A DNA stretch of 64,000 nucleotides from Nemania diffusa (lineage: Eukaryota > Ascomycota > Sordariomycetes > Xylariales > Xylariaceae), in the NCBI GenBank assembly GCA_038501195.1, contig JBBPUQ010000005.1:3348001-3412000 (forward strand). The letters run 5' to 3'. Below, piece by piece: positions 44,370-54,560 of this stretch. The position numbers were made by a program, and so were the translations under genes. The notes under the pieces were generated by a model. The model worked only from the letters and a program-made list of their open reading frames with translations. It was not told the DNA's origin and ran no database searches. How positions within the stretch are numbered: position 1 is the stretch's first letter; each line of letters starts with the position of its first letter.

Positions 44370-45986
44370 CTATACCTGCTGTATGCAGAAGGCTTTTTCC
44401 TTCGCAGGGTCTCTCCTTATTTGGATACAGTGGTCGCTCAGGCAGCCACAAGGACGCTCGTCGCATGGCTCGCCGAGCATGGCGATCTGCCGCAGGCAGC
44501 ACCACGTGGTGCCCCTAACGCGGCGCCAGAGCTTGTCTTCTTGTTGTTCGCCTGGCCGAGTGACGACTTTCCAGAGCAGCGCACCCAGCTCGCTCTGGTC
44601 GACGTTGAGGGCGATGTGAGTCATCTCGACAAACGCCATGTCCCTAGAGACGTCTAGTATCAGACACTCCCAGGCAGATAGCTCTGCCTGTTGGGGTCGG
44701 TCCGGCCGGGCGGGCTCTAGGTTCATGTCTAGTGGCGCGGCCGGATAGTATTCGAGCAGGCGTCTGTGCTGTGAAATGATCTTCCGCTCCGCCACCTCTA
44801 TGGTGGCCTGGCGGAGCTGGGCCATGTATTTTGACTGGCGCCTCTCGTTGCGCAGCTGCTTGCCTAGACGACTAGCGAGCCTCTCTAGCATACTCACGCG
44901 CTCTGCCATATCCGCGGCCTCGCGGACCCGCGCGGGGTCGTCGGCTGTGGCAGAGGAGGGCGAGGCCGCGGATCTCGCGAGTAGCTCTTGATGCTGGGCT
45001 TCGAGGGCGGCGAGGTTCTCTCGAACCTCGTCAGTCTCCCCCCTCGATATGACGAGCTGGTCTAGTAGCCTGCTCTTCTCTCTAGCGAGGGCACTCAGGT
45101 CCTTGTCGCGAGCGGCAAGGTTCTTTCGGGCCTCGTCGGCCTCGCCCTTGGCTACCTTGAGTTGGGCCATCAACTCGCTCTTCTCGCGCTCGAGAGCGAT
45201 CAGCTTCTCGGATTGGGCGTCGACTCTTCTCCGGACCTCATCTGTCTCGCCCCTGGCTATCTGGAGTTGGCTTATCAACCCGCTATTCTCTGCCGCGAGG
45301 GTGGTCACGCTCTCATTGTAGGAACGACCCTCTGCTGCCTGGTATTCGGCCGTCTTGTCCAGGCCGTCCAGGATGTCCGCGTATAGGTCCAGGACGACCT
45401 GGCCAATCTCCTTAGCCACCTCGCTGAGGTTTCTCAGGTCGACCGCCTGTATGGCGGACAGCTGGTTGCGGACCGGGGTTATTTCTATGCTTTGCAGCGA
45501 TGCCACGGCCTGGTTCATCTCTCTATGGCTGCCGGCCATCGTGTCGATGTCCCTGCTCATGTTAGCCCTAGTCTTGTCTAGGGCGCCCAGGAGATCTTTG
45601 CACTGCTTATACGCGGCGCAGAGCTCCCGGATCACCTCTGCGCAGTCGCGCCTATACGTCGACAGCTCGCGCTTATACGTCGACAACTCTCGCCTTGTAG
45701 CGGCGAGCTCTTCATTCATGGCATTGGATTTCTCTATGGAAACGCCAAGCTCTTCATTCATGGCTTTGGATTTTTTCAGGGCAGTCCCAAGATCTTTGTT
45801 TACTTTGTGGAACTCAGCGACAACGATGTGTAGGGCCCCCATGAGCTCGCTAACATCAGGGTCTGGGCCGGCCCATTGTCGGATGTGCTCTTCCATCCAG
45901 TCTAAGGTCTTGAGAAAGCTATCCAGCTTCTCATCGACATTTCTAACAACTACCTCGTTGGGCGTCACGTTCTCTACACTGGCCAT
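44370..45986 (-). CDS. long coiled-coil protein, 538 residues
   Basis: The ATG at 45986 (MASVENVTPNEVV) is preferred to an upstream GTG in the same frame. Residues about 60-370 are almost continuous heptads. They include a duplicated KS.AMNEEL unit and three tandem 35-residue units of the form LQ.ARGETDEVRR..DAQ..KL.ALEREKSE, five heptads each. The last 150 residues are globular (SAWECLILDVSRDMAFVEMT, LWRRVRGTTWCCLRQI) and Cys-rich near the end (CDERPCGCLSDHC). It is similar in style, though not clearly in sequence, to the 1164-residue protein across the divergent promoter. A structural or scaffold role is inferred. No family is recognised. Confidence 0.7.
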   Translation of the reverse strand: MASVENVTPNEVVVRNVDEKLDSFLKTLDWMEEHIRQWAGPDPDVSELMGALHIVVAEFHKVNKDLGTALKKSKAMNEELGVSIEKSNAMNEELAATRRELSTYKRELSTYRRDCAEVIRELCAAYKQCKDLLGALDKTRANMSRDIDTMAGSHREMNQAVASLQSIEITPVRNQLSAIQAVDLRNLSEVAKEIGQVVLDLYADILDGLDKTAEYQAAEGRSYNESVTTLAAENSGLISQLQIARGETDEVRRRVDAQSEKLIALEREKSELMAQLKVAKGEADEARKNLAARDKDLSALAREKSRLLDQLVISRGETDEVRENLAALEAQHQELLARSAASPSSATADDPARVREAADMAERVSMLERLASRLGKQLRNERRQSKYMAQLRQATIEVAERKIISQHRRLLEYYPAAPLDMNLEPARPDRPQQAELSAWECLILDVSRDMAFVEMTHIALNVDQSELGALLWKVVTRPGEQQEDKLWRRVRGTTWCCLRQIAMLGEPCDERPCGCLSDHCIQIRRDPAKEKAFCIQQV

Positions 45987-47264
45987 CTTGGACTTATTGA
46001 TTCTCACTCGTAACTCTTATTATTTGAATATATAGTGATTTCGATACAGATGTGAGATGTGACATGGGAGATATGAGAGAGGGGAAGTGGGAGAGGACAC
46101 TACGCAGGTCGGGTCAAGCCATCTAATGCTCGCATCAGCCCACGATGAGGATTCCACCTGCCGTCATAGCCATGCTCCTACCTATAATCTGGCTGCTCTA
46201 TAGACCTCGTTCTATGAACCTGCATGTCGAGTAGGTAGCACAACATGACGCTGTGTAACACAACATAACGCTGTGTAACAGCACTAACGAGTCTTACTTT
46301 CAGAAATAACCACTACCTAGGTACTATTCCAACTTCTATAGCACACTCTAGGGTACTATAATCGCAGTAAATAGAACTTGTATTAGGTAGGTAGGGAAGC
46401 GTGAGCGTAACAACGTTCTACTTTCGCATTCTGCATTACAGCTATCGCGGTATGCCCGCGTAGACTAGCCTAAAACAGCCCAAACTAAATAAAAAAAAAT
46501 AAAGAAATAAAAAAAAACACAACCCGCTGTTCTAGCTTTCAATTCATCTCTTTTTGCTAGTTATAAAAGAGGTGGGCGGGTAAAAGCAGTGTCGTAATCG
46601 CTGCGATTGTGCCTCGAGAAGTGCACGTTGCAGTGTAGAAGTTGTGTGGTGGGCCCTGTAGGCCTGTGGGACCAGCTGTTTATTGTAATAGGGATCTGTA
46701 ACACCCACTGCGCTAAAATAGGCTTAGTAGGCAGCCCCGAAGCTAACTCGCCAGCATAGGTAACCTTTAGTATTTACATCGCATTTCAGGGTATATGTAT
46801 GCCTAAGGCAACTAACTAACATTTATTCGTTCTTTGTAGGTTAGTTTTATTAGGTAGGCCGGTGAGAATATGCCGTGGGCGATGGGAATAGGCTTTGAAA
46901 GTGTGTTATAATGTTCGACAATTGGCTTATAGCCAGCTACCTAAGTACCTAGCTTGCCAACAGGTATCCTCAATATATATACCGCTTGGCGCAGGTGATA
47001 ATCTTCAGTATAAGTGGTGAATGCGAGTCTACGCATTGGTCTAGGTAGTCATACCTACTAAATAGGTGTAGCTTAGGGGAGCAATTATACAGGTAAAGCT
47101 GGTAGCGCGAAGCTTGGACCAGTTCCCACCCAACTAAACAGTCCACTAATCCTACCGTACGGCTTAATTGTCTTATATCTATCTACCTGTTTCATCTTTT
47201 ACAACTTATTCTCTACAACCACCTTTTTCCTGTACACAGCTATCAAGCCTTCTTGTGATACGTA
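45987..47264. promoter_or_regulatory. divergent promoter between two coiled-coil genes
   Basis: This contains CCTAGGTA palindromes (about 46314, 46950), a tandem pair of ACGCTGTGTAACA (46250-46280), and A-rich tracts at 46485-46520. The shared position suggests the 538- and 1164-residue coiled-coil genes are co-regulated. No other gene is seen. Confidence 0.45.
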
Positions 47265-50200
47265 ATGGCAAATAACTATCTGTGGCCCTACTGGCCTGTA
47301 ATCGGCCCTCAGCCACGGCCAGCTAGATTGACAAAAAAATCATTAAGTGACACGTTAACTGCACTAGATTCAGCGAAGACCCATCTGGGCGACGTCACAA
47401 GAGACGGCGAAGACTTAGCGAGACGAGCCGGGCTCTACCTAGCCCAGTCATCGCATGTCGTAGATCAGCACCAGCAGGTTATTGCCGCCCACGATGAAGC
47501 GGTAGACAATGCCGAAAAGCTTCAGCGTCAAACAAATAAAGAGTTTGAGGTGCTCCAGGGCGTAGCTGAAAGGTTCGATAGCACGGCCTCGGCCTCGGCT
47601 GCCGTGCTAGAGAATCCGCCCAAAGACTTTATCGTGATGCTGTATACGCTCGTGATAAAGCTCTCGGGCAACCTAGATATCATCCGCAACATTAGCCCCG
47701 AACACAAGGCCATGTTGTGGAACGAGGAACTGGCAGCGGATCGCGACGTGGCCGGCACGGCGGCGACGATCCAGAATCAGCTGCAGAGACTCATAGAACA
47801 GGGCGAGGAGAATCACTCGCAGCGACTCTCCCCGGCAGCCTCAGACGCCAGCGAGAGCGCCAAGAACGCGGCGACGCTACAGAGACAGCTCGACGCGAGC
47901 ACTCGGCAGTGTGACGAGGCCATGGAGGCGGCCAAGTCATCCGAAGCCATGGCTCAAGAGTTGCAAGACCAGATCCTCACCCTAGAGGAAGCCAACGGCC
48001 TGCTCGAAGCCCGCAACACCCAGCTTTTCAAGGATCTGCAAGAGCAACATCCAAGTCTACTCGAAGAGATAGAGAGGCTGACAGAAATCATAGATAACAA
48101 AGAGGAGCTGGCGTACGAACGCGCGATAGAGGCAGATAGAGAAGAGTTCGCTGCCGCGATCAAATCAAGGGACGAACAGCAGCAGCTGAAGGATCAGATC
48201 GCTGATCTCGAACTGACCATAGAGAACTTGCAGAACAACGTCGCGAATCTCGAAGGGGAGCATCGCAGACGGGACCAAGAGTCCATCTCCGCGAACGCGC
48301 GAGCCGCAAGAATGCAAGATGAGCGCAACAAGGCCGGAGAGGACCTGGCCAGGGCGGAGAAGAAGGCCGGGGACCTCGACGACCGAAACCAGACCCTCGT
48401 CGGCCTAAATAACAGCTGCGCGGAGAGGAACAAAGCCCTCGCTCAGGAGGTCGAATCCCTCCATGAGCAGATGGCGGAACAACGGCGAGACAAGCAGGCC
48501 GTCGACGAGGTCAAGGCCACGTTCCAGGCCCGCATCCAGAAGATCAACCACGACGCGCACGAGGTCGACAAGGAGCGGAAGCAGCTAGCAGACGAGAAGA
48601 AGGCGCTGCTCAAGTCCGAGAAAGAGCTGAAGCAGAAGCTCGCCGGCTGCGAGGTCTCCATCTCGTCGCTGAAACAGCAGGTAACCTCTCTCAAGACGGA
48701 GCCCGCCAACGACCCCGGCGTCATGGAGGCGCTGGAGGGACGCATCAGGGAGCTCGAGGGTCTCCTGATCAGTGAGGAGAGGGATAGCCGGCGGGTCTCG
48801 GACGAGAACCTCGTCCTTAGCCACGCCAACGAGGGCCTGAGGCAGGACGTGCTGGCTCACATGGTAGACATCACGTCCCTCCGCGAGGAGCAGGTCGAGA
48901 ACGTCGCGAGGATGGCCGACGCGCAAGGGAGAGCCGACGTGCTCGAGAGGCAGCTCCAGGTCGCCAACGAGCTCATCCGCGACACGACCGCCGCCACAGA
49001 GGACGCCAGGTCAAGCGCCAGCGCGAACAACGGCCTGGTCGACGAACTGCGCGAACAGGTCTCGATACTGAGACGAGAGAAGGAACATCTGTCTGGAGAG
49101 TCGCGAGACGTCCGAGAGCAGCTCGACAAGAGAAACGACCAGATCCAGGGGCTCCAGGCCAGCCATATCGCGCTGACAGAAGAGCGGAATCTCCTCTCCC
49201 AGGGCACGAACGCCCTGACCGAAGAGCGGAATCGCCTCGGGCGGGAGATAAGGACCCTGACAGGCCAAGTCCAAGACCTCGAGAGGGAATTGGAGCAACT
49301 GAACGAGGTAGGTGCCGAACGCGACGAGACGCTCGCTGACGCCCACGCGCAGCAGGCCCTACTGGAGAGCCGTCTCCGGCTTGCTGCTAACGCGGCAGAA
49401 GAAGCCGAGGCCTCCGCTGCCCAAGCTAGAGCTGACCATGCCGAGGTCTTGGCAAGACTAAGGACGGCCGAGGAAATCATCAACAGGCCCCCGACACCAC
49501 GTCCTAGTGTCGTCCACGCCAGCGCGCAAGCCGGCGCTGACCATACCGACGTCGCCGTCCAGGCGAGCGCGGAATATGTGAGCACCGGCCTGCAGGCCAG
49601 CCCCGAATGCCACGATATCGGCGTACAGACTCGTCTTGTATATGCCGAGTCGTCCGCACAGGTCGAAGACGACCTCCCCGTGGCCTCCGCCGACCATGCC
49701 GACGTCGCCGTCCAGGCGAGCGTGGAATGCGTCAGCACCGGTCTGCAGGCCAGCCCCGAATGCCGCGACATCGGTGTACAGGCTCGTCCTGCATATTCCG
49801 AGTCGTCTGCACAGGTCGAAGACGACCTCCCCATGGCCGGCGACGATCCTCGCCTCGCCCTGGGCTCGGCCCGCGAGCGCCTACACGGCTGGCGGGACTG
49901 GGCCCTGGGACTCGTGAGTGCCAATGCTAACCCGACCCTAGACGCCGAGGGAGCGGATTGGCGTGACATGATAGACAGCATAGAAAAGGGATTGATATCC
50001 CCTCTGAATGTGGCGCCTGCGGTCTGCGAGCCCGAGAACACGTGGCCCATGCTGCCGCCGTGGTGCATTTCGGAAGGCGGATCTTTCCCGTTCCAGTCCG
50101 CCGACGTCTCGGCCTGGAGACTATACGCCCTGTTCCTTTCGGGGAAGGCGGTTTCCGCCGAAGGGTTCGCCCGACTGCATCAGATCTATAGCACTCGGGC

Positions 50201-50759
50201 GTTTACAACACCCGAGGTAGATGGCGAGTTTCTATCTCGCTATGAGAAGGCCGTGCTGGGGGAGGGCGAGACGCCTCCTCTCGGCGCCGCCATCTTCACC
50301 ATAGCTATGTTCCAATATACCGAGAACATCTTGCGGCACTCTTGGCCCAATAGCGCTAGCATGTACAACGAGAAGAGTCGTCGGCTAGAGGCTTACATCG
50401 AGGCGAGGGCGCCGCCACTCCTCCAAGAGTGGTTCAAGGTCATCAAGACTCGCGACGCCTCCGCCATCAAGTCCTTCTGTAGCTCACAGGGCTTGATGAT
50501 AAACCAAGAGTCTATAGGTATCGTGTCTAGTCGCACCCTCTCCTGGGGCATCATCGTCGACTTTGAGCACCCCTCATGGAGGGTTGTTCAATGCCGGCGA
50601 GGGGAGTTCAACGGCGTACATGAGTTTATCATACAGCCCCCTCCCCAGACATCAAGTTGTCCAATCTCGTTAGCCGTCACTGAAAAAGCTCAGTTTAGAT
50701 GGCTCTTGGGAACTTTCGTGCATGGCTCTGAGCCATGGCAGCTTATCCAAAAAGAGTAA
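47265..50759 (+). CDS. giant coiled-coil protein, 1164 residues
   Basis: A single ATG-led frame of 3.5 kb without introns. Residues about 25-740 are mostly heptad repeat rich in Glu, Arg, Leu, Gln and Ala (for example LRREKEHLSGESRDVREQLD), predicting a very long coiled coil. Residues about 757-858 are two tandem 51-residue units carrying DVAVQAS, STGLQAS and DIGVQ(T/A)R, spaced like LC8 dynein light chain binding sites. The last 290 residues are globular (DVSAWRLYALFLSGK, FTIAMFQYTENILRHSWP, LSWGIIVDFEHPSWRVVQC). The family is unrecognised; a filament or tether is likely. A hairpin element, the shared block and array C follow. Large opposite-strand frames here are artefacts of the skewed codons. 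Confidence 0.75.
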   Translation: MANNYLWPYWPVIGPQPRPARLTKKSLSDTLTALDSAKTHLGDVTRDGEDLARRAGLYLAQSSHVVDQHQQVIAAHDEAVDNAEKLQRQTNKEFEVLQGVAERFDSTASASAAVLENPPKDFIVMLYTLVIKLSGNLDIIRNISPEHKAMLWNEELAADRDVAGTAATIQNQLQRLIEQGEENHSQRLSPAASDASESAKNAATLQRQLDASTRQCDEAMEAAKSSEAMAQELQDQILTLEEANGLLEARNTQLFKDLQEQHPSLLEEIERLTEIIDNKEELAYERAIEADREEFAAAIKSRDEQQQLKDQIADLELTIENLQNNVANLEGEHRRRDQESISANARAARMQDERNKAGEDLARAEKKAGDLDDRNQTLVGLNNSCAERNKALAQEVESLHEQMAEQRRDKQAVDEVKATFQARIQKINHDAHEVDKERKQLADEKKALLKSEKELKQKLAGCEVSISSLKQQVTSLKTEPANDPGVMEALEGRIRELEGLLISEERDSRRVSDENLVLSHANEGLRQDVLAHMVDITSLREEQVENVARMADAQGRADVLERQLQVANELIRDTTAATEDARSSASANNGLVDELREQVSILRREKEHLSGESRDVREQLDKRNDQIQGLQASHIALTEERNLLSQGTNALTEERNRLGREIRTLTGQVQDLERELEQLNEVGAERDETLADAHAQQALLESRLRLAANAAEEAEASAAQARADHAEVLARLRTAEEIINRPPTPRPSVVHASAQAGADHTDVAVQASAEYVSTGLQASPECHDIGVQTRLVYAESSAQVEDDLPVASADHADVAVQASVECVSTGLQASPECRDIGVQARPAYSESSAQVEDDLPMAGDDPRLALGSARERLHGWRDWALGLVSANANPTLDAEGADWRDMIDSIEKGLISPLNVAPAVCEPENTWPMLPPWCISEGGSFPFQSADVSAWRLYALFLSGKAVSAEGFARLHQIYSTRAFTTPEVDGEFLSRYEKAVLGEGETPPLGAAIFTIAMFQYTENILRHSWPNSASMYNEKSRRLEAYIEARAPPLLQEWFKVIKTRDASAIKSFCSSQGLMINQESIGIVSSRTLSWGIIVDFEHPSWRVVQCRRGEFNGVHEFIIQPPPQTSSCPISLAVTEKAQFRWLLGTFVHGSEPWQLIQKE

Positions 50760-51174
50760 GCTTTATAGTATCTCGTAGTAATCAAATAGAGTTACACCCT
50801 TCTTCGTAGTACTTGTATTATGCTGTTGTATCGTGACTTTGATTTTTAATTACAGTGCGCGTGATTAAACCTCTCCCTCAGGTGTGGCCGCGTGGCATAT
50901 ATTTAGCATTCTGCCTGCGAAGTCACCAGGCCGTGCCCACCTTATGCGCCGAAGCTTCAGGCGTCAGGTATACGCCTAGATCATAAGCTTGTCGCCAGCC
51001 TCATCTTCTACTTAGGCACGCTTGCGGCACATATCGTGATGCTATCTATTTCGCGCCTAAGATCGCCGCCGTCCAAGGCTACGCAGTATAGCGCGCTATG
51101 TTCAGCGGCAGGCCGTCGTATGTACCGTACATTTAGCGAGTGCACCGTACATATTATAAAGGTTTCTTTCTTGT

Positions 51175-51235
51175 TACCACATTTTTCCGCCTCTCACAAA
51201 AGGGGTAGTTTTTAGTGGTGGTGGTTGGAGGCTTA
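51175..51235 (+). terminator. shared 3' hairpin/T-tract element, copy 5
   Basis: TTACCACATTTTTCCGCCTC, then TCACAAAAGGGG and TAGTTTTTAGTGGTGG, about 420 bases after the stop of the 1164-residue gene. Bases outside the stem (TTACCACA before, TTTTTAGTGG after) match copies 1 and 2, so the identity is wider than a chance hairpin. Confidence 0.6.
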
Positions 51236-51259
51236 AGAGGGTTGTACAAGTTTGATTGT

Positions 51260-51372
51260 CTAAGCGCTATTCGAGTCCTGGCCGCCTCGCAGAGTAGCCG
51301 GCTACTATATTGTACAGCAATATACGTGACGAAAGCGCACTCGGCTTCTAGGTCTCGAGTAGGGTGCTTTTT
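51260..51372 (+). repeat. shared array-adjacent block, full copy at array C
   Basis: GCGCTATTCGAGTCCTGG, then GTAGCCGGCTACTAT, TTGTACAGC, ACGAAAGCGCACTCGGCTTC and GGTCTCGAGTA. The inverted copy at 63110-63225 matches over the whole length; array A keeps the second half. It ends about 11 bases before array C. Confidence 0.85.
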
Positions 51373-51382
51373 AACTTGGTTG

Positions 51383-51757
51383 ATTGCAGGCTACAATGAC
51401 CTATTGTAGGCTACAATCACTTATTGTAGCCTGCAATCAAACTCGACTTTAAATGTCAAGTTGCAATATTTGATTGTAAGCTACAATGAGTGATTGTAGC
51501 CTACAATAGGTCATTGTAGCCTATAATCAAACTCGACTCTAAGTGTCAAATTGCAATAACTGATTGTAGGCTACAATGAGTGATTGTAGCCTATAATCAC
51601 TCATTGTAGCTTACAATCAAACTCGACTTTAAAGGTCAAGTTGTAGCAATAGATTGTAGGCTACAATGACCTATTGTAGGCTACAATCAAACCTGACTTT
51701 AAAGGTCAAGTTGCAGCAACAGATTGTAGGCTACAATCACTCATTGTAGCCTACAAT
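51383..51757. repeat. palindrome array C with a higher-order repeat of about 90 bp
   Basis: Thirteen palindromes in groups of 3, 3, 3, 2 and 2. Each group has exact 20-bp spacing, and groups are separated by a shared linker of the form CAAACTCGACTTTAAAGGTC, AAGTTGCAATA. The linker is itself a near palindrome (CTTGACTTTAAAGGTCAAG). The five-base spacers are mainly GAGTG, CACTC, GACCT and AGGTC. It lies between two same-direction genes. Confidence 0.95.
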
Positions 51758-51952
51758 TATAATCTACCTATGTTTAAGCTACGCAGTAAATACCTAGGTA
51801 CTTATTTACCTACCTAGGTACTTATTTACCTACATAGTAAGTACTCATCTAAACATCTACCTAAGGTACACGATATTTAACTTTACACTCTGTTTAAAGC
51901 CTCTGAGTTTTGCAGATATAATACCGACCGTACAGCCCGACAAGCGAAGCCG

Positions 51953-53623
51953 ATGTCGAACCTTGAACCACAAAAGGATGAGGTCCTTCAACAAGAGGAC
52001 AAGGTCTTTCAACAAGATGACCTTCGACTCGTTTTCAAATATCACCCACATCTAATTGAAAATAAGCTCGTCAACTACTGGCCTACGCTGCTCCATTGGA
52101 AGCAAGTTCAAGATGGCCAACAAGTCAACATAGAGTCGCACAGCGTCATGGCCGTAGTCATGTTCTTGCGCCGCATGTTCTCTTTCTGGGGCGGAAAAGA
52201 TCTCTCGGGCGGAAAACCGACGCCTCTCAAACAACTAGCATGGAAGACAAACCCCTTGTCTAAGAATACCAACCCCGAAGAGATGCGGGCCCTATTTAGA
52301 GAACTAGGGCTCTCTACTACCGGGGAGCAAAATCCCACATTCGAGGACATCTTCAATCACGACATGATGGCAGAGGTCTGGGGGACTCCCTCCATGACCC
52401 TATGCTGTCGGAAGTGTCAACTGCGGAAAAAAGGGACAGATAGACCGGCATTGATCAATGTAAACGCGTCTACTACGCTCTGCAAGCTCGAGTTGGTAAC
52501 ACTCGAGGGTTCCACTCCTATCGCAGAAAGGATGAAGCTGCGTGTTAACGAGAACATGACGCCAAAAGTGAACCTTTTATGCAATTTCCCACCCTTCATA
52601 CGGGTCAAGTACCAAGCCGTTAAGGAAACCTCCAAGACACCCCAGAGATTCTCCGATCTTCGCTACTTCCGGCTTCAAGGGTTGACAATCGTGAACGAGA
52701 CCGATGTCGTGCATCAAGAGCACGGCTACGTCCTCATAGCTTGTTACCTAAAGCCTAACGAGGGGGCCAGGACCGGCGAGGTGAGGTTGTATTCGAATGA
52801 CGGGCGACCTATATTCCCGATCAATGCACGCGAAGGAGCCCAGCACCTACATAATCACGATTCTCTAATCAAAATAGGGGACCCAGGATTGGACTTCATT
52901 CTATTATATGGAAAAACAATGAAATTTGAAGAGCACCCGGACTGTTCCGAGCTAGTAAGCCCTTCGGCGCAACTAGACAACAACTTGCACGGATTAAAAA
53001 ACCGTCTGGTCGACGAGGCCGATAGCTTAGGCCCTGGCCTAGAACATGTACCAACATTAGAAGCATCATCCGTTCTCAGTTTGCCGGTGCGTCTCTTGTC
53101 CCAGCCGCAAACCCCTGCGGTCACGACTCCGGATAGGGCTGTCTTACGACCTGGTGTATCTACCCAGGGCGGGGAGGACACCCAAGGCGAACGCCAGACA
53201 GGCGAGGCCCCAAGAAGCTCCGTGCTAACGGGGGCGGTGGGGAGCAAGCGAGCTTATGGCGGGGATGGCGATGAGCCCTCTCCAAAGCGCAATCCGCCAG
53301 CGCACTTGGGGGGTCTCGGAAACACAGGTTACGCCGGTAGTATGCCCTCAAGACCACCTCTAGATTCGCGTCAACATGCAACCGTAGGCGGGAGACCGCG
53401 TCTAAATTTGGCGGAAGATATGCGACCGGGGCAACAACCCTTAACGCAGCATAACAATAATGAGTTGAATCAGACGTCTCAGCAGCCTCGAGGTCGCGGC
53501 GGACGTGGTGGACGCGGTGGACGCGGCGGGCGCGGCGGGCGCGGTGGGCGTGGCGGACGCAGTGGCAGAAGCCCCTTAAATCCCCAAGCAGATTTGTTTA
53601 GAGCTTCTCAGAGAGGCCATTAA
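51953..53623 (+). CDS. unknown protein with Cys motif and C-terminal RGG tail, 556 residues
   Basis: A single ATG-led frame. Residues about 1-330 look globular. They include MTLCCRKCQLRKKG (a CxxC-like cluster), FPPFIRVKYQAVKE, LRYFRLQGLTIVN and HGYVLIACYLKP, an order that loosely recalls the C-terminal half of ubiquitin-specific protease folds, but no catalytic residues can be assigned. Residues 340-500 are disordered, with a bipartite basic signal (GSKRAYGGDGDEPSPKRNP). Residues about 505-545 are a run of RGG/GRGGRGG, a classic RNA-binding and condensate-forming tail. Nuclear RNA association is inferred. Arrays C and D lie immediately on either side. Confidence 0.65.
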   Translation: MSNLEPQKDEVLQQEDKVFQQDDLRLVFKYHPHLIENKLVNYWPTLLHWKQVQDGQQVNIESHSVMAVVMFLRRMFSFWGGKDLSGGKPTPLKQLAWKTNPLSKNTNPEEMRALFRELGLSTTGEQNPTFEDIFNHDMMAEVWGTPSMTLCCRKCQLRKKGTDRPALINVNASTTLCKLELVTLEGSTPIAERMKLRVNENMTPKVNLLCNFPPFIRVKYQAVKETSKTPQRFSDLRYFRLQGLTIVNETDVVHQEHGYVLIACYLKPNEGARTGEVRLYSNDGRPIFPINAREGAQHLHNHDSLIKIGDPGLDFILLYGKTMKFEEHPDCSELVSPSAQLDNNLHGLKNRLVDEADSLGPGLEHVPTLEASSVLSLPVRLLSQPQTPAVTTPDRAVLRPGVSTQGGEDTQGERQTGEAPRSSVLTGAVGSKRAYGGDGDEPSPKRNPPAHLGGLGNTGYAGSMPSRPPLDSRQHATVGGRPRLNLAEDMRPGQQPLTQHNNNELNQTSQQPRGRGGRGGRGGRGGRGGRGGRGGRSGRSPLNPQADLFRASQRGH

Positions 53624-53676
53624 TAAGCCGTTGTAAGTGCTTTATTGCAACTTTAAAGGTTAAGCTGCAATTACCT

Positions 53677-53885
53677 ATTGTATGCTACAATCACTCATTG
53701 TATGCTACAATCACTAATTGTAGCCTACAATTAAATTTAAACTAAAAAGTTAATAGCTAACAACTTATTGTAGCCTACAATCACTTATTATAGGCTACAA
53801 TGAGTGATTGTAGGCTATAATCAAACTTGACCTTTAAAATTAAGTTGCAGTAACCTATAATCACCTATTGTAGCTTATAATCAAA
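53677..53885. repeat. palindrome array D
   Basis: About eight copies, several with single changes (ATTGTATGCTACAAT twice, ATTATAGGCTACAAT, ATTGTAGCTTATAAT). Linkers ATTAAATTTAAACT and TCAAACTTGACCTTTAAAAT match linkers of arrays A and F. It starts about 50 bases after the stop of the RGG-tail gene. Confidence 0.9.
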
Positions 53886-54165
53886 CTTGACTTCAAAGGT
53901 TAAACGTGCTGGCGTGCAAACACCGGGTGCATAAGCGAGTTGTATGTAATACGTTTTTATTAAGGCTAAGAACACAGAGGGTAAACGCCAAGGTGGGTGG
54001 CAAGCATATTGTGTGAGGCGCAGGTAAGGCACTTGGTGCTTTGCGGCTTAAGCGCAGTTGTTTGATTTTGGGCGCAGCTATAAAACAATCAGGTGTTTGT
54101 ATGGTTCGCGGCTTAGCTATTTGGTTGCAGCTTATCCGCTTGCCTAAGTGAAAAGGTCGAGTTTG

Positions 54166-54560
54166 ATTGTAACCTACAATGGGTCATTGTAACCTACAAT
54201 GGGTCATTGTAACCTACAATGGGTGATTGTAGGTTACAATGAGCTATTAGTAAGTAGCTGTTAAAGTTAAGTTTAATTGTAAGCTACAATGAGTGATTGT
54301 AGGCTACAATGAGTGATTGTATGCTACAATCAAACTTGACTTTAAAAGTCAGGTTGTAATAGCTTACAATGACCTATTGTAGCCTACAATTACCTATTGT
54401 AGCCTACAATTAAACTTAACTTTAACAGCTACTTACTAATAGCTCATTGTAACCTACAATCACCCATTGTAGGTTACAATGAAACTTGACTTTAAAGATC
54501 AAGTTGCAATAACGATCAAGTTGCAATAACCTATTGTAGGCTATAATCACCTATTATAAC
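54166..54560. repeat. palindrome array E with a 76-bp perfect inverted repeat
   Basis: It starts with three identical ATTGTAACCTACAAT palindromes at 20-bp steps. The segments 54206-54281 and 54405-54480 are exact reverse complements over 76 bp, around a 123-bp centre that is itself made of palindromes. The linker GAGCTATTAGTAAGTAGCTG with TTAAAGTTAAGTTTA is shared with array G. Confidence 0.95.

Noticed and set aside
45355..46035. Plus-strand frame opposite the 538-residue coiled-coil gene
   Set aside because: Composition is the complement of heptad codons, with no independent features.
48857..50068. Long minus-strand open frames opposite the 1164-residue gene
   Set aside because: They are Ser/Arg-rich shadows of the skewed coiled-coil codons, with no start context or domain.
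51953..53623. Definite assignment of the 556-residue protein as a ubiquitin protease
   Set aside because: Only a loose resemblance of beta-strand-like segments; no catalytic Cys box or His box can be placed.
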